The notes beneath the pieces are model-generated. The model was not told where the DNA came from. It saw only the letters and a program-made list of their open reading frames with translations, and searched no databases. From contig JACCVJ010000057.1 in assembly GCA_013698215.1 (NCBI GenBank), forward strand, positions 1-6,588: a DNA stretch of 6,588 bases. Direction: 5' to 3'. The first letter of the stretch is position 1; each line of letters begins with the position of its first letter. Positions 1-5,327 of the stretch are shown one piece after another. Both the position numbers and the translations under genes were made by a program. The stretch comes from Tatlockia sp. GTDB taxonomy: Bacteria > Cyanobacteriota > Cyanobacteriia > Cyanobacteriales > Chroococcidiopsidaceae.

Positions 1-351
1 CTGCGCTTCTATAGGTTTAATTGCTAACAACAAGTGCATTAAACTTTGTCCCATTTGCCAGCTAGAGGCGCGTAACTCGCTAGTTTCTCTGGCGGCGGAT
101 AGCCATGTATTCCAGTAACTTAAAGTGGTTTCATCCTTCGAGACTGTAGCCTGGTAAGCCCGTAACATTACCGCCGCTTCGATGCGAATTGCGCCATAAC
201 TTAGCTCTTGCTCTAACCAATGCTTAAGAGAGTGGTTACTACTAATTGCTCCCCATTCTACCAGCGTCTCTAATCCTTCTGAGTAACTATAAGCTCCTAC
301 AGGTAAAGCAGGGCTAACTAGCTGTAACAAGCTTAAAACCTGACTATCCAT
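1..351 (-). CDS. ureF: Urease accessory protein UreF (N-terminal part, runs off left edge)
   Basis: The frame reads 117 codons from ATG at 351 to the window edge without a stop. The start, MDSQVLSLLQLVSPALPVGAY followed by SYSEGLE, is the characteristic UreF opening (LLQL-x-SPALPVGA-[FY]-SYS-x-GLE), and further on there is a helical segment with SAARETSELRA and WQMGQSL, also typical of UreF. By family knowledge UreF is a cytoplasmic all-helical protein that binds UreD (UreH) and UreG and controls GTP-dependent nickel delivery to the urease active site. Full-length proteins are roughly 220-230 residues, so about half is visible. The start codon overlaps the end of ureE by 8 bp (ATGGATAG holds the UreF ATG and the UreE TAG) and no Shine-Dalgarno is evident, so translational coupling is likely. 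Identification is firm; the rest of the gene is outside the window. Confidence 0.93.
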   Translation of the reverse strand, partial: MDSQVLSLLQLVSPALPVGAYSYSEGLETLVEWGAISSNHSLKHWLEQELSYGAIRIEAAVMLRAYQATVSKDETTLSYWNTWLSAARETSELRASSWQMGQSLMHLLLAIKPIEAQ

Positions 352-787
352 CGCTATGATGCTTGTACGCGCCTTGTTCAGGAAAAAATGGCTGAATTTC
401 AGTAATTACCTCAAAGTTTAGCTGCTTTAGCATTTTTTGCAATACTGGGTCGGGTGCTAAACGTAAATAATGAGTAGAAATTTCTACAGGTACGTGACGA
501 TTGCCTAGGTGATAAGCAGCTTTGAGTAATTCTTTAGAATTAGTCGTAGTTACGGTAATAACTGGCTCTAATTTGGCGCTAACTCGCACTAAAGTAGTTT
601 CAGCGTAGTCTTGCAACAAATCTCCGTCTTGCAGTACCGTTCCTCTAGGTAAGTGTAAGTAGACAATTTCTTTTTCTACCGTTGTAAAACGATGGCGGCT
701 GCGAGTACGTTCTTCCGCCCTTAAAGCTAAGGTAAGATTAACTAAAATATCCCCATTTGGCGGCTTTATTTGCGTCAAAGTTAACAT
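344..787 (-). CDS. ureE: Urease accessory protein UreE, nickel metallochaperone
   Basis: This 147-residue protein matches UreE in length and layout. An N-terminal peptide-binding-like beta domain (about 1-75; contains HLPRGTVLQDGDLL) is followed by the metal-binding domain with the signature AAYHLGNRHVPVEI at 90-103, YLRLAPDPVLQKML at 107-120 and the closing PFFPEQGAY at 133-141. His98 of GNRH corresponds to the conserved nickel ligand at the UreE dimer interface; His93 lies in the same motif. The C-terminal tail is short (KHHSDG, two His), unlike the His-rich tails of some enterobacterial UreE, so bulk nickel storage is unlikely. UreE passes nickel to UreG for urease maturation in the cytoplasm. 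It begins 8 bp after the DUF4168 gene and overlaps ureF by 8 bp, consistent with one operon. ATG at 787 is chosen because it gives the normal N-terminus; no strong Shine-Dalgarno is visible. Confidence 0.93.
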   Translation of the reverse strand: MLTLTQIKPPNGDILVNLTLALRAEERTRSRHRFTTVEKEIVYLHLPRGTVLQDGDLLQDYAETTLVRVSAKLEPVITVTTTNSKELLKAAYHLGNRHVPVEISTHYLRLAPDPVLQKMLKQLNFEVITEIQPFFPEQGAYKHHSDG

Positions 788-795
788 AATTAGCT

Positions 796-1272
796 TTAAC
801 CACGCAGACGGCGCAATTCTTGATTTACTCGTTTTTTAACGGCGGGATCGCTATTGTACCTATTTTTGATGGCGTTAAATTGCCCCACATCTAAACCATT
901 CTCTCGAATCTTTTTGGCGGAAAACTCGCAAAAGCTTTCAAATTCATTGCGGACACCTTCGGAAAGATTAGCTAAAGCTTCTGGGCGATCGCAACTAACT
1001 TCTGGTACATTTCCCCCAGTCATACTACTAATTTCTTGTTGAGTATTTCGACGCTCCATTTCAATTGCAAACGCAGCGTGGGCAAATTTGGCAATATCGC
1101 TATCGCTAAATTCTTGGGCGTAAGCGGCGCTACTAAAAACTATACTTCCAAAACGCCCAGAAACGTCGGGCGCAACTCCGCCAAGCAAACCTAGAGACGA
1201 AAAAACTACCACAATAAGACTGCGCGACAACATCCGGTTGGGGTAAGAATTAATTTGTAAAGGGGTGAGCAT
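796..1272 (-). CDS. DUF4168 domain-containing exported protein
   Basis: This is a small secreted protein of unknown function. Read from ATG at 1272 it has 158 residues. A short basic stretch (NRMLSRS) precedes the hydrophobic core LIVVVFSSLGLLGG, and a long signal region ends in an AYA-Q motif, so cleavage after about residue 52 would leave a mature domain of about 106 residues. The mature part (FSDSDIAKFAHAAFAIEMER..., ENGLDVGQFNAIKNRYNSDPAVKKRV) has the helical pattern of DUF4168, a family frequent in cyanobacteria. Two cysteines (94 and 115) lie 21 residues apart and could form a disulfide outside the cytoplasm. Starts are uncertain: an in-frame TTG at 1290 adds six residues and an ATG at 1233 gives a tighter signal peptide; none has a clear ribosome site. 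The stop lies 8 bp before ureE, so co-transcription is likely, though a urease role is not shown. Confidence 0.8.
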   Translation of the reverse strand: MLTPLQINSYPNRMLSRSLIVVVFSSLGLLGGVAPDVSGRFGSIVFSSAAYAQEFSDSDIAKFAHAAFAIEMERRNTQQEISSMTGGNVPEVSCDRPEALANLSEGVRNEFESFCEFSAKKIRENGLDVGQFNAIKNRYNSDPAVKKRVNQELRRLRG

Positions 1273-1290
1273 AATTTCAGAGCTTGGCAA

Positions 1291-1386
1291 AACTACAACA
1301 CCGGATCGGTATCATTATGTTTTGAAGTATTTTAGACGTTATAAGTTCCAGCGATTAATTGCCATAAAAGAAAGTTTATCGCTAAG
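1291..1386 (-). promoter_or_regulatory. Intergenic region, probable promoter of the DUF4168-ureE-ureF unit
   Basis: This 96-bp gap separates the end of holA from the DUF4168 gene, both on the minus strand. On the minus strand it is AT-rich and holds -10-like hexamers (TAAAAT at about 1330-1335 and ATAACG just upstream), but no convincing -35 box. No strong terminator for holA is visible. The promoter assignment rests on position more than on sequence. Confidence 0.25.
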
Positions 1387-2367
1387 TTACAGGAAAATTT
1401 GACTCAGTTGGATGACCTTAGTTTGCAGCATAGCCCTTTCTTCGGCTCCTTGCTTGAGACTAACTTCCAACTCCAGCAACAAAGGTAAAGTAGCCACAAG
1501 TTGCTCGACGCTAAGAGACTTTACTTCTTGCTGAAGAAAGTAAACGCGGTTAGGGTTGCCAATTTCTGCTGCTTGAGCAATTACTTTTTTATCGCGCTCT
1601 TGAGCCTCTGTCATCATTTTTACCCATAACAGAGTCCGAAATTGTCCGACTAAGGTAGCAACAATTTTTAAACCAGGCTCGTTACGATTGAGTAATTGTG
1701 CTACCAATGTTAAAGCCTGAGCGGTATTTCCCGAAGCGATTACTTTTACTAAGTCTAAGCTCGTTTGTGATGTAGCTTGAACTAAATTATTGACAATATC
1801 TATACTTATTGGGGTTTGAGAGTCACCTGCATACAAACGCAATTTTGTCAATTCATTGTAAAGTTGGCGGGTATTGTTACCTACAGATTGGGCTATTAAA
1901 GTTGTGCTGCTAGAAGTAAGTTTTACCCCGACTTCTTGGGCAATTTTTTCTACCTGCTGTACTAGCTGCTTTGTCTCCCAAGGCGGAATTAGGGCAAATT
2001 CCTGAATTTCGGCGTATTCTTTCCACAAAGCTGTAGATTTAAGCCTGCCATCGAGTTTATTGCGGCTAGTTAGTAGCAAAACTGACGTTTCGGGAACTAC
2101 AGGCAAAGTACGCTTTAATTGGGCAAGTAGATCGTCAGGGCATTGTTGACCAATAGTAGTATTTACAAGCCAAACCAAACGGCTACCGCTTCCAAAAGGT
2201 GGAGTCATAGCTTGATTTAGCGCCTCAGTAGCCGCATCTTGAGTATCAGAGGTGTGTTGAGTATAGTTAAAACTAGCCCAGTTAGAATCGACAGTTTGAG
2301 CGCGCAATATCTGTACTGATGATGCGATCGCAAATTCATCATCTCCCCAATAGTAGTAAATTGGCAT
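1387..2367 (-). CDS. holA: DNA polymerase III delta subunit (clamp loader)
   Basis: The 326-residue protein fits HolA in length and pattern. It opens with MPIYYYWGDDEF, equivalent to the family's 'Y-x-x-x-GD[ED]' start. PPFGSGSRLVWLVN at 56-69 is the usual '[PM]-PF-x-x-x-RLV-x-[VL]' strand, followed by a segment with VLLLTSRNKLDGRLKS at 96-111. The helical middle has IAQSVGNNTRQLYNELTKL at 158-176, and the C-terminal collar domain covers about 200-326. Delta is the wrench of the clamp loader: it opens the beta sliding clamp so that it can be loaded on primed DNA. As expected for delta, no Walker A motif is present and it should not hydrolyse ATP. ATG at 2367 gives the expected N-terminus but lacks a clear Shine-Dalgarno. 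It is divergent from the 2H gene across 81 bp. Sequence similarity across this family is low, but the architecture is distinctive. Confidence 0.9.
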   Translation of the reverse strand: MPIYYYWGDDEFAIASSVQILRAQTVDSNWASFNYTQHTSDTQDAATEALNQAMTPPFGSGSRLVWLVNTTIGQQCPDDLLAQLKRTLPVVPETSVLLLTSRNKLDGRLKSTALWKEYAEIQEFALIPPWETKQLVQQVEKIAQEVGVKLTSSSTTLIAQSVGNNTRQLYNELTKLRLYAGDSQTPISIDIVNNLVQATSQTSLDLVKVIASGNTAQALTLVAQLLNRNEPGLKIVATLVGQFRTLLWVKMMTEAQERDKKVIAQAAEIGNPNRVYFLQQEVKSLSVEQLVATLPLLLELEVSLKQGAEERAMLQTKVIQLSQIFL

Positions 2368-2448
2368 AAGAAAGTATTTGTTAGCTATACAAATTTTAAA
2401 TGACTAATCTTGGCGTAAAATTTAGCAAGGGAAGCGAGGCGACGGATC
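2368..2448. promoter_or_regulatory. Divergent intergenic region between holA and the 2H gene
   Basis: This 81-bp gap must hold the 5' signals of both genes. On the plus strand TAAAAT at 2416-2421 is a fair -10 box, without a good -35 at the right distance. GAGG at 2436-2439 sits 9 nt before the TTG start at 2449 and is the likely ribosome site; this spacing supports the TTG, since the nearby ATG at 2453 is out of frame. On the minus strand only a weak TATAGC (about 2382-2387) is seen for holA. Confidence 0.3.
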
Positions 2449-3228
2449 TTGGATGACAATTATCAGACTTATTTAAACCGGGTAGCAAAGCTGGCGATGC
2501 CAGAAAATTATAAAACCCAAGTGCAGCACATCCACTCATCGCCGAAGTTTAAACCACTTCCTGGAGGTGGGAGACAAGCTGTAGCTTTCCCAGGTTATAC
2601 CGTAATTGCGCCCCCTGCTCAGGAAGACAACCAAAACAGCGATTTCTATCAAAGTCTCCAGAGCTTCCAAAAACAGCTAATTGAACTCGCTCCGCAGGAT
2701 TTAATTGTACCTGTACCGCCTGGTAGCCTTCATATTACCTTGGCAGATTTAATCTGGGAAAGTGCTTACTACTATGCCCAAGAAAATGTAGAAAAATTTG
2801 ATATTCAATTAATTAACGCCATCTCAAAAATATTTGAGCAGTATCAGCAATCGAAAACTATAGCAACTCTGGTAGAGTGGCAAATTTTGGGCATAACTAT
2901 TATGCCAAGAGCGATCGGTGTTTCTTTAGTACCCAAAAATGAAAATGCTTATAATCAAATATTAAACCTGCGTCGAGCAATTTATCAAAGCCCCGATTTA
3001 ACAGCTTTGGGCATGGAACAGCACTATCACTTTACGCCCCATATTACGTTAGGCTATTTTGGGGAAGTTGCACCAAGCTTAGAGCGCGATCGCCTTAGCA
3101 AGACAATTAGCGAACTAAATCAACAATTGTCAGACTATCCATTGAAAATTTATCAAGCCGAGTTGCGGAAGTTTGATGATATGACGCACTATTACCGCGA
3201 ACAAGATTGGTCAATTTTGACATTTTAA
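2449..3228 (+). CDS. 2H phosphoesterase-superfamily protein (DUF1868-like)
   Basis: This 259-residue cytoplasmic protein has no signal peptide or membrane segment. It carries two H-x-T motifs about 100 residues apart: SLHITLAD (His95, Thr97) and TPHITLGYF (His198, Thr200). That pairing is the hallmark of the 2H phosphoesterase fold (2'-5' RNA ligase/LigT, cyclic phosphodiesterases), in which the two histidines act on 2',3'-cyclic phosphate or 2'-5' linked substrates. The N-terminal region (FKPLPGGGRQAVAFPGYTVIAPP at about 34-56) precedes the fold and resembles the DUF1868 group; the substrate cannot be read from sequence. The start is TTG, supported by GAGG 9 nt upstream and absence of a nearby in-frame ATG. 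Its TAA stop lies inside the inferred left cleavage site (TAAC) of the downstream TnpB element. Before that insertion, cobH would have followed 8 bp later. 2H membership is well supported, the DUF1868 placement less so. Confidence 0.75.
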   Translation: MDDNYQTYLNRVAKLAMPENYKTQVQHIHSSPKFKPLPGGGRQAVAFPGYTVIAPPAQEDNQNSDFYQSLQSFQKQLIELAPQDLIVPVPPGSLHITLADLIWESAYYYAQENVEKFDIQLINAISKIFEQYQQSKTIATLVEWQILGITIMPRAIGVSLVPKNENAYNQILNLRRAIYQSPDLTALGMEQHYHFTPHITLGYFGEVAPSLERDRLSKTISELNQQLSDYPLKIYQAELRKFDDMTHYYREQDWSILTF

Positions 3229-3244
3229 CTCAGCGCCGTAAGTC

Positions 3245-3273
3245 CCGCGCTCTATCGCCTCGATGAGCGTCGG
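3245..3273 (+). repeat. Left-end stem-loop of the element
   Basis: A 12-bp stem folds as CCG + CGCTC + ATCG, loop CCT, then CGAT + GAGCG + CGG. T3253 is bulged from the 5' arm and T3270 from the 3' arm. Bulged-T subterminal hairpins are what Y1 transposases of the IS200/IS605 group recognise. The arms share blocks with the right-end stem (CTCTAT and AGCGTCGG). CCCGC at 3244-3248 could alternatively pair with GCGGG at 3282-3286. Confidence 0.7.
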
Positions 3274-3316
3274 CATATAAGGCGGGCAACGACTCAAAAA
3301 GAGTATTCAATCTATA

Positions 3317-3346
3317 TTTACCATTACAGTTGATGCGTGGTAAAGT
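3317..3346 (+). promoter_or_regulatory. Predicted tnpB promoter overlapping an inverted repeat
   Basis: A -35-like TTACCA (3318-3323) lies 17 nt before the -10-like TAAAGT (3341-3346), which is preceded by TGG giving an extended -10. Transcription would begin at about 3353, i.e. at the tnpB ATG, implying a leaderless or very short-leader mRNA, consistent with the lack of a Shine-Dalgarno. TTTACCA (3317-3323) and TGGTAAA (3338-3344) form a perfect 7-bp inverted repeat overlapping both boxes. Confidence 0.4.
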
Positions 3347-3352
3347 AGATAT

Positions 3353-4648
3353 ATGCTGATTCTTAACTATACCTACCGAATTCATCCCGACAGCAACCAA
3401 GAGCAAATGGCGACCGAATGGTTAGAAATTTGCCGCCGCTCCTACAACTATGCTTTGCGGGAACTAAAAGACTGGATATCTTCTCGTAAGTGTCCAATAG
3501 ATAGGTGTAGCTTGGAATCAGAATATATTATGCCTGCGTCTTATCCTTTTCCTGGATATCACAAACAACAAAATAACTTACCATCGGCTAAAAAGCAGTT
3601 TCCATTATTAGGTAAAGTACCAAGCCAAGTATTGCAAACCAATATTCGCAGGTTGCACGACGCTTGGGATTATTTCAAAGAGCGCGGGTTTGGCTTTCCG
3701 CGCTTCAAAAAGCATGGGCAGATAAAGTCCCTGCTATTCCCGCAGTTCGCAACCAATCCTCTAACGGGATGGCACTTGAGCTTACCCAAGCTGGGACGAG
3801 TACGAATAAACTTACATCGTCCGATACCTAATGGATTTGTAATTAAACAAGTCCGCTTACTCAAAAAAGCAATTGGTTGGTTTGCTGTAATTAGCATTCA
3901 GTCGGATGTTACGTTACCCAAAATAGAACATCCCTTTGGGCATCCTTTAGGAATAGATGTTGGGGTAGGAAAAATAGTCGCTACTAGCGATAGCTTTATT
4001 GAAAAAGGGCGCAAGTTTTTTGTCACTGAGCAACGTAAGGTGAAATCGCTACAACGCCGATTGTCAAAAAAACACAAGCGCTCTAACAACTACGATAAAG
4101 CTAGACTTAAGGTAGAAAAACAGCACAATCACATTGCTTTCAAGCGCAAGGATTACCACTACAAATTAGCCCATCAGCTATGTGACATGGGGAATTCTAT
4201 CTTTGTGGAAGATATAGACTTCCGGGTGATGGCAAAAGGCTTTTTGGGCAAGCATTCTTTAGATGCAGGATTTGGACAACTGCGCTCTATTCTTGAGTAT
4301 GTTTGTACCAATAGAGGTAAATACTTTGGGACTGTAAATCATAGAGGGACAAGCCAAACTTGTCCTAATTGTCGAACAGAAGTGAGAAAAACTTTAGCTG
4401 ATAGGATTCATAGTTGTCCTGAATGCAAATATACTTGCGACCGCGACGTGGCGGCAGCACAGGAAATCTGCAATCGGGGAATAGAAAGTAGTAGGCAGGG
4501 ACTCTGCCGAACGGAAACCGTCTGTCAAGTCGAGGTGTCGGGGGCGATGAGCCTAGATAACTGGCGAACCGTTGGTAATATACCAACTTGGGCAGAAATG
4601 TCTCAATGTGAATTGGGAAGCCCGCTCTATATTACTCTTAGTAATTAG
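3353..4648 (+). CDS. tnpB: TnpB, RNA-guided nuclease of an IS200/IS605-type element
   Basis: This 431-residue protein is a full-length TnpB. It opens with MLILNYTYRIHPDSNQEQM, the usual OrfB start (helix-turn-helix/wedge region). The three RuvC pieces are LGIDVGVGKIVA (Asp202), FVEDIDF (Glu286) and CDRDVAAAQEI (Asp365), so the catalytic D-E-D set looks intact. A four-cysteine zinc knuckle, C337-x2-C340 and C355-x2-C358, sits between RuvC II and III as usual. TnpB is known to use an omega RNA from the element's right end to cut DNA next to a motif equal to the insertion-site flank, favouring retention of the element; it is not the transposase. No tnpA is nearby. The C-terminal tail from about residue 380, ending ELGSPLYITLSN, is encoded by the RNA scaffold region, and the stop lies inside the right-end stem. 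No Shine-Dalgarno is seen before ATG 3353. Confidence 0.93.
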   Translation: MLILNYTYRIHPDSNQEQMATEWLEICRRSYNYALRELKDWISSRKCPIDRCSLESEYIMPASYPFPGYHKQQNNLPSAKKQFPLLGKVPSQVLQTNIRRLHDAWDYFKERGFGFPRFKKHGQIKSLLFPQFATNPLTGWHLSLPKLGRVRINLHRPIPNGFVIKQVRLLKKAIGWFAVISIQSDVTLPKIEHPFGHPLGIDVGVGKIVATSDSFIEKGRKFFVTEQRKVKSLQRRLSKKHKRSNNYDKARLKVEKQHNHIAFKRKDYHYKLAHQLCDMGNSIFVEDIDFRVMAKGFLGKHSLDAGFGQLRSILEYVCTNRGKYFGTVNHRGTSQTCPNCRTEVRKTLADRIHSCPECKYTCDRDVAAAQEICNRGIESSRQGLCRTETVCQVEVSGAMSLDNWRTVGNIPTWAEMSQCELGSPLYITLSN

Positions 4649-4684
4649 CGTCGGGAGATGTCACTTGCGGTATGCTGCCTATTC
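4490..4684 (+). ncRNA. Predicted omega (right-end) RNA of TnpB with its guide
   Basis: By analogy with ISDra2 and related TnpB systems, a guide RNA should be produced from the 3' end of tnpB through the right end into flanking DNA. Foldable parts seen are GGCAG/CTGCC (4494-4498/4504-4508), ACGG-AAA-CCGT (4511-4521), the perfect 7-bp stem GTTGGTA-ATA-TACCAAC (4571-4587) and the right-end stem (4621-4655). The scaffold would end at 4664 and the guide would be about 16-20 nt from 4665, running over the cobH start. The 5' end is unknown and may lie further upstream. Existence is inferred from the family, not observed. Confidence 0.5.
4621..4655 (+). repeat. Right-end stem-loop of the element
   Basis: The stem pairs CCCG-C-(T/C mismatch)-CTA-ATTAC with GTAAT-TAG-G-CGGG around the loop TCTTA, 13 pairs in all. 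T4630 is bulged on the 5' arm and T4651 on the 3' arm, the same positions relative to the base as in the left-end stem. The 5' flank GAAG and the 3' flank AGATG-TCAC fit the guide and cleavage elements of IS608-type ends. The tnpB stop codon TAG (4646-4648) lies in the 3' arm. Confidence 0.7.
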
Positions 4685-5277
4685 ATCCCATTATGGTACA
4701 AAGTTTCGCCGCCATCGATGGCGAAATTGGATCGCACAATTTTAATCCCTTGGAGTATGCAATTATTCGGCGAGTAATTCACTCTACGGCAGATTTTGAG
4801 TTTAAAGAATTGATTTACTTTAGCACTGGCGCGATCGCCTCTGGAGTTGCAGCTTTACGTCGTGGCGTACCGATTATTACGGATGTAAGTATGGTTAAGC
4901 AAGGGATAACTAACTTAGTTGCTCAAACTTTTAATAACCCGATAATTAGCGCTGTAGAGAGAGTATCTGTCGCGCTTCCCGGCAAAACTCGCACCGAAAC
5001 AGGTTTAATGGAATGTTGGCGAGAGTTTCCCGAAGCAATTTACGTAATTGGCAATGCTCCTACAGCGCTTTTAGCTCTATGTAATCAGTTAAAATCTACC
5101 TCTGTTAATCCAGCCTTAGTAATTGGCGCACCCGTTGGTTTTATTTCGGTTGTAGAATCAAAAGCCGCTTTAGCAAATACTCCGGTTAATCAAATTCGGA
5201 TTGATGGGCGCAAAGGTGGATCTCCTGTCGCCGCAGCGATTGTTAACGAGCTAATTGCGATCGCCTGGGACATCTAA
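4672..5277 (+). CDS. cobH: Precorrin-8X / cobalt-precorrin-8 methylmutase
   Basis: This 201-residue enzyme moves the C11 methyl of precorrin-8X to C12, giving hydrogenobyrinate (or the cobalt-bearing cobyrinate in the early-cobalt route), a cytoplasmic step of cobalamin or pseudocobalamin ring synthesis. The opening HPIMVQSFAAIDGEIG, the block RRVIHSTADFEF with His37 at the place of the catalytic histidine of CobH, and LRRGVPIITDVSMVKQGI are family signatures; NAPTAL and IGAPVGFISVVESKAAL follow in order. Length is normal. ATG 4672 gives the standard N-terminus. It lies only 7 bp from the inferred end of the TnpB element. The nearest ribosome-site-like sequence, GGGAG at 4653-4657, is inside the element and rather far (14 nt). 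The insertion therefore changed whatever leader cobH had, and transcription may now come from tnpB read-through. cbiET follows after 50 bp. No cobalamin riboswitch is recognisable upstream. Confidence 0.93.
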   Translation: MLPIHPIMVQSFAAIDGEIGSHNFNPLEYAIIRRVIHSTADFEFKELIYFSTGAIASGVAALRRGVPIITDVSMVKQGITNLVAQTFNNPIISAVERVSVALPGKTRTETGLMECWREFPEAIYVIGNAPTALLALCNQLKSTSVNPALVIGAPVGFISVVESKAALANTPVNQIRIDGRKGGSPVAAAIVNELIAIAWDI

Positions 5278-5278
5278 T

Positions 5279-5309
5279 GTAGAGATATTGCGCTGCAACG
5301 TCTCATTAC
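5279..5309. repeat. Imperfect palindrome between cobH and cbiET
   Basis: GAGATATTGC (5282-5291) and GCAACGTCTC (5295-5304) pair around the loop GCT with one mismatch and one G-T pair. The outer GTA (5279-5281) and TAC (5307-5309) extend the stem past a 2-nt bulge. The shape resembles the GTAGAGACGTTGC-type palindromes scattered through many cyanobacterial genomes. No T-run follows, so it is not a typical terminator; it could act as an mRNA processing or stabilising stem. Confidence 0.5.
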
Positions 5310-5327
5310 TGTAGGAGTTAAGATTTT

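Larger units (their letters stand above)
3230..4664 (+). mobile_element. IS200/IS605-superfamily element, tnpB only (IS1341-like)
   Basis: A 1435-bp element is inferred around tnpB. Its left end has a stem-loop at 3245-3273 and its right end one at 4621-4655, with the same design. The 5' tetranucleotides TAAG (3239-3242) and GAAG (4617-4620) fit, under the IS608 rule (guide bases 1, 2 and 4 pair with cleavage bases 2, 1 and 4), TAAC at 3226-3229 and TCAC at 4661-4664. As in IS608, the left tetranucleotide would be flanking DNA and the right one the last four bases of the element. There are no inverted terminal repeats and no target duplication, as expected for this superfamily. No Y1 transposase gene (tnpA) is present, so mobility would need TnpA in trans. 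The element holds none of the window's eleven HIP1 sites. The boundaries are inference; the element itself is secure from tnpB. Confidence 0.72.

Noticed and set aside
854..1042. Plus-strand 62-residue reading frame
   Set aside because: It lies wholly antisense inside the DUF4168 gene, has no ribosome site and no recognisable protein pattern.
3239..3286. Rho-independent terminator of the 2H gene
   Set aside because: A stable stem is present but no T-run follows, and its bulged-T design matches the right-end stem, so it is better read as the transposon's left end.
3230..3352. A tnpA (Y1 transposase) gene or fragment in the left end
   Set aside because: The 123 bp hold only the stem-loop, a small ACTC/GAGT hairpin (3292-3304) and the promoter; no HUH or Y1 coding pattern is present in any frame.
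3670..4089. Two minus-strand reading frames of 75 and 63 residues
   Set aside because: Both are antisense to conserved parts of tnpB, including the RuvC I region, and show no family features.
4365..4586. Minus-strand 73-residue reading frame
   Set aside because: It is antisense to the zinc-knuckle and RuvC III part of tnpB; the arginine- and proline-rich translation looks like a shadow.
4649..4671. Cobalamin riboswitch upstream of cobH
   Set aside because: Only 23 bp separate tnpB and cobH and no B12-box-like sequence is seen in the preceding 200 bp, which is tnpB and its RNA scaffold.
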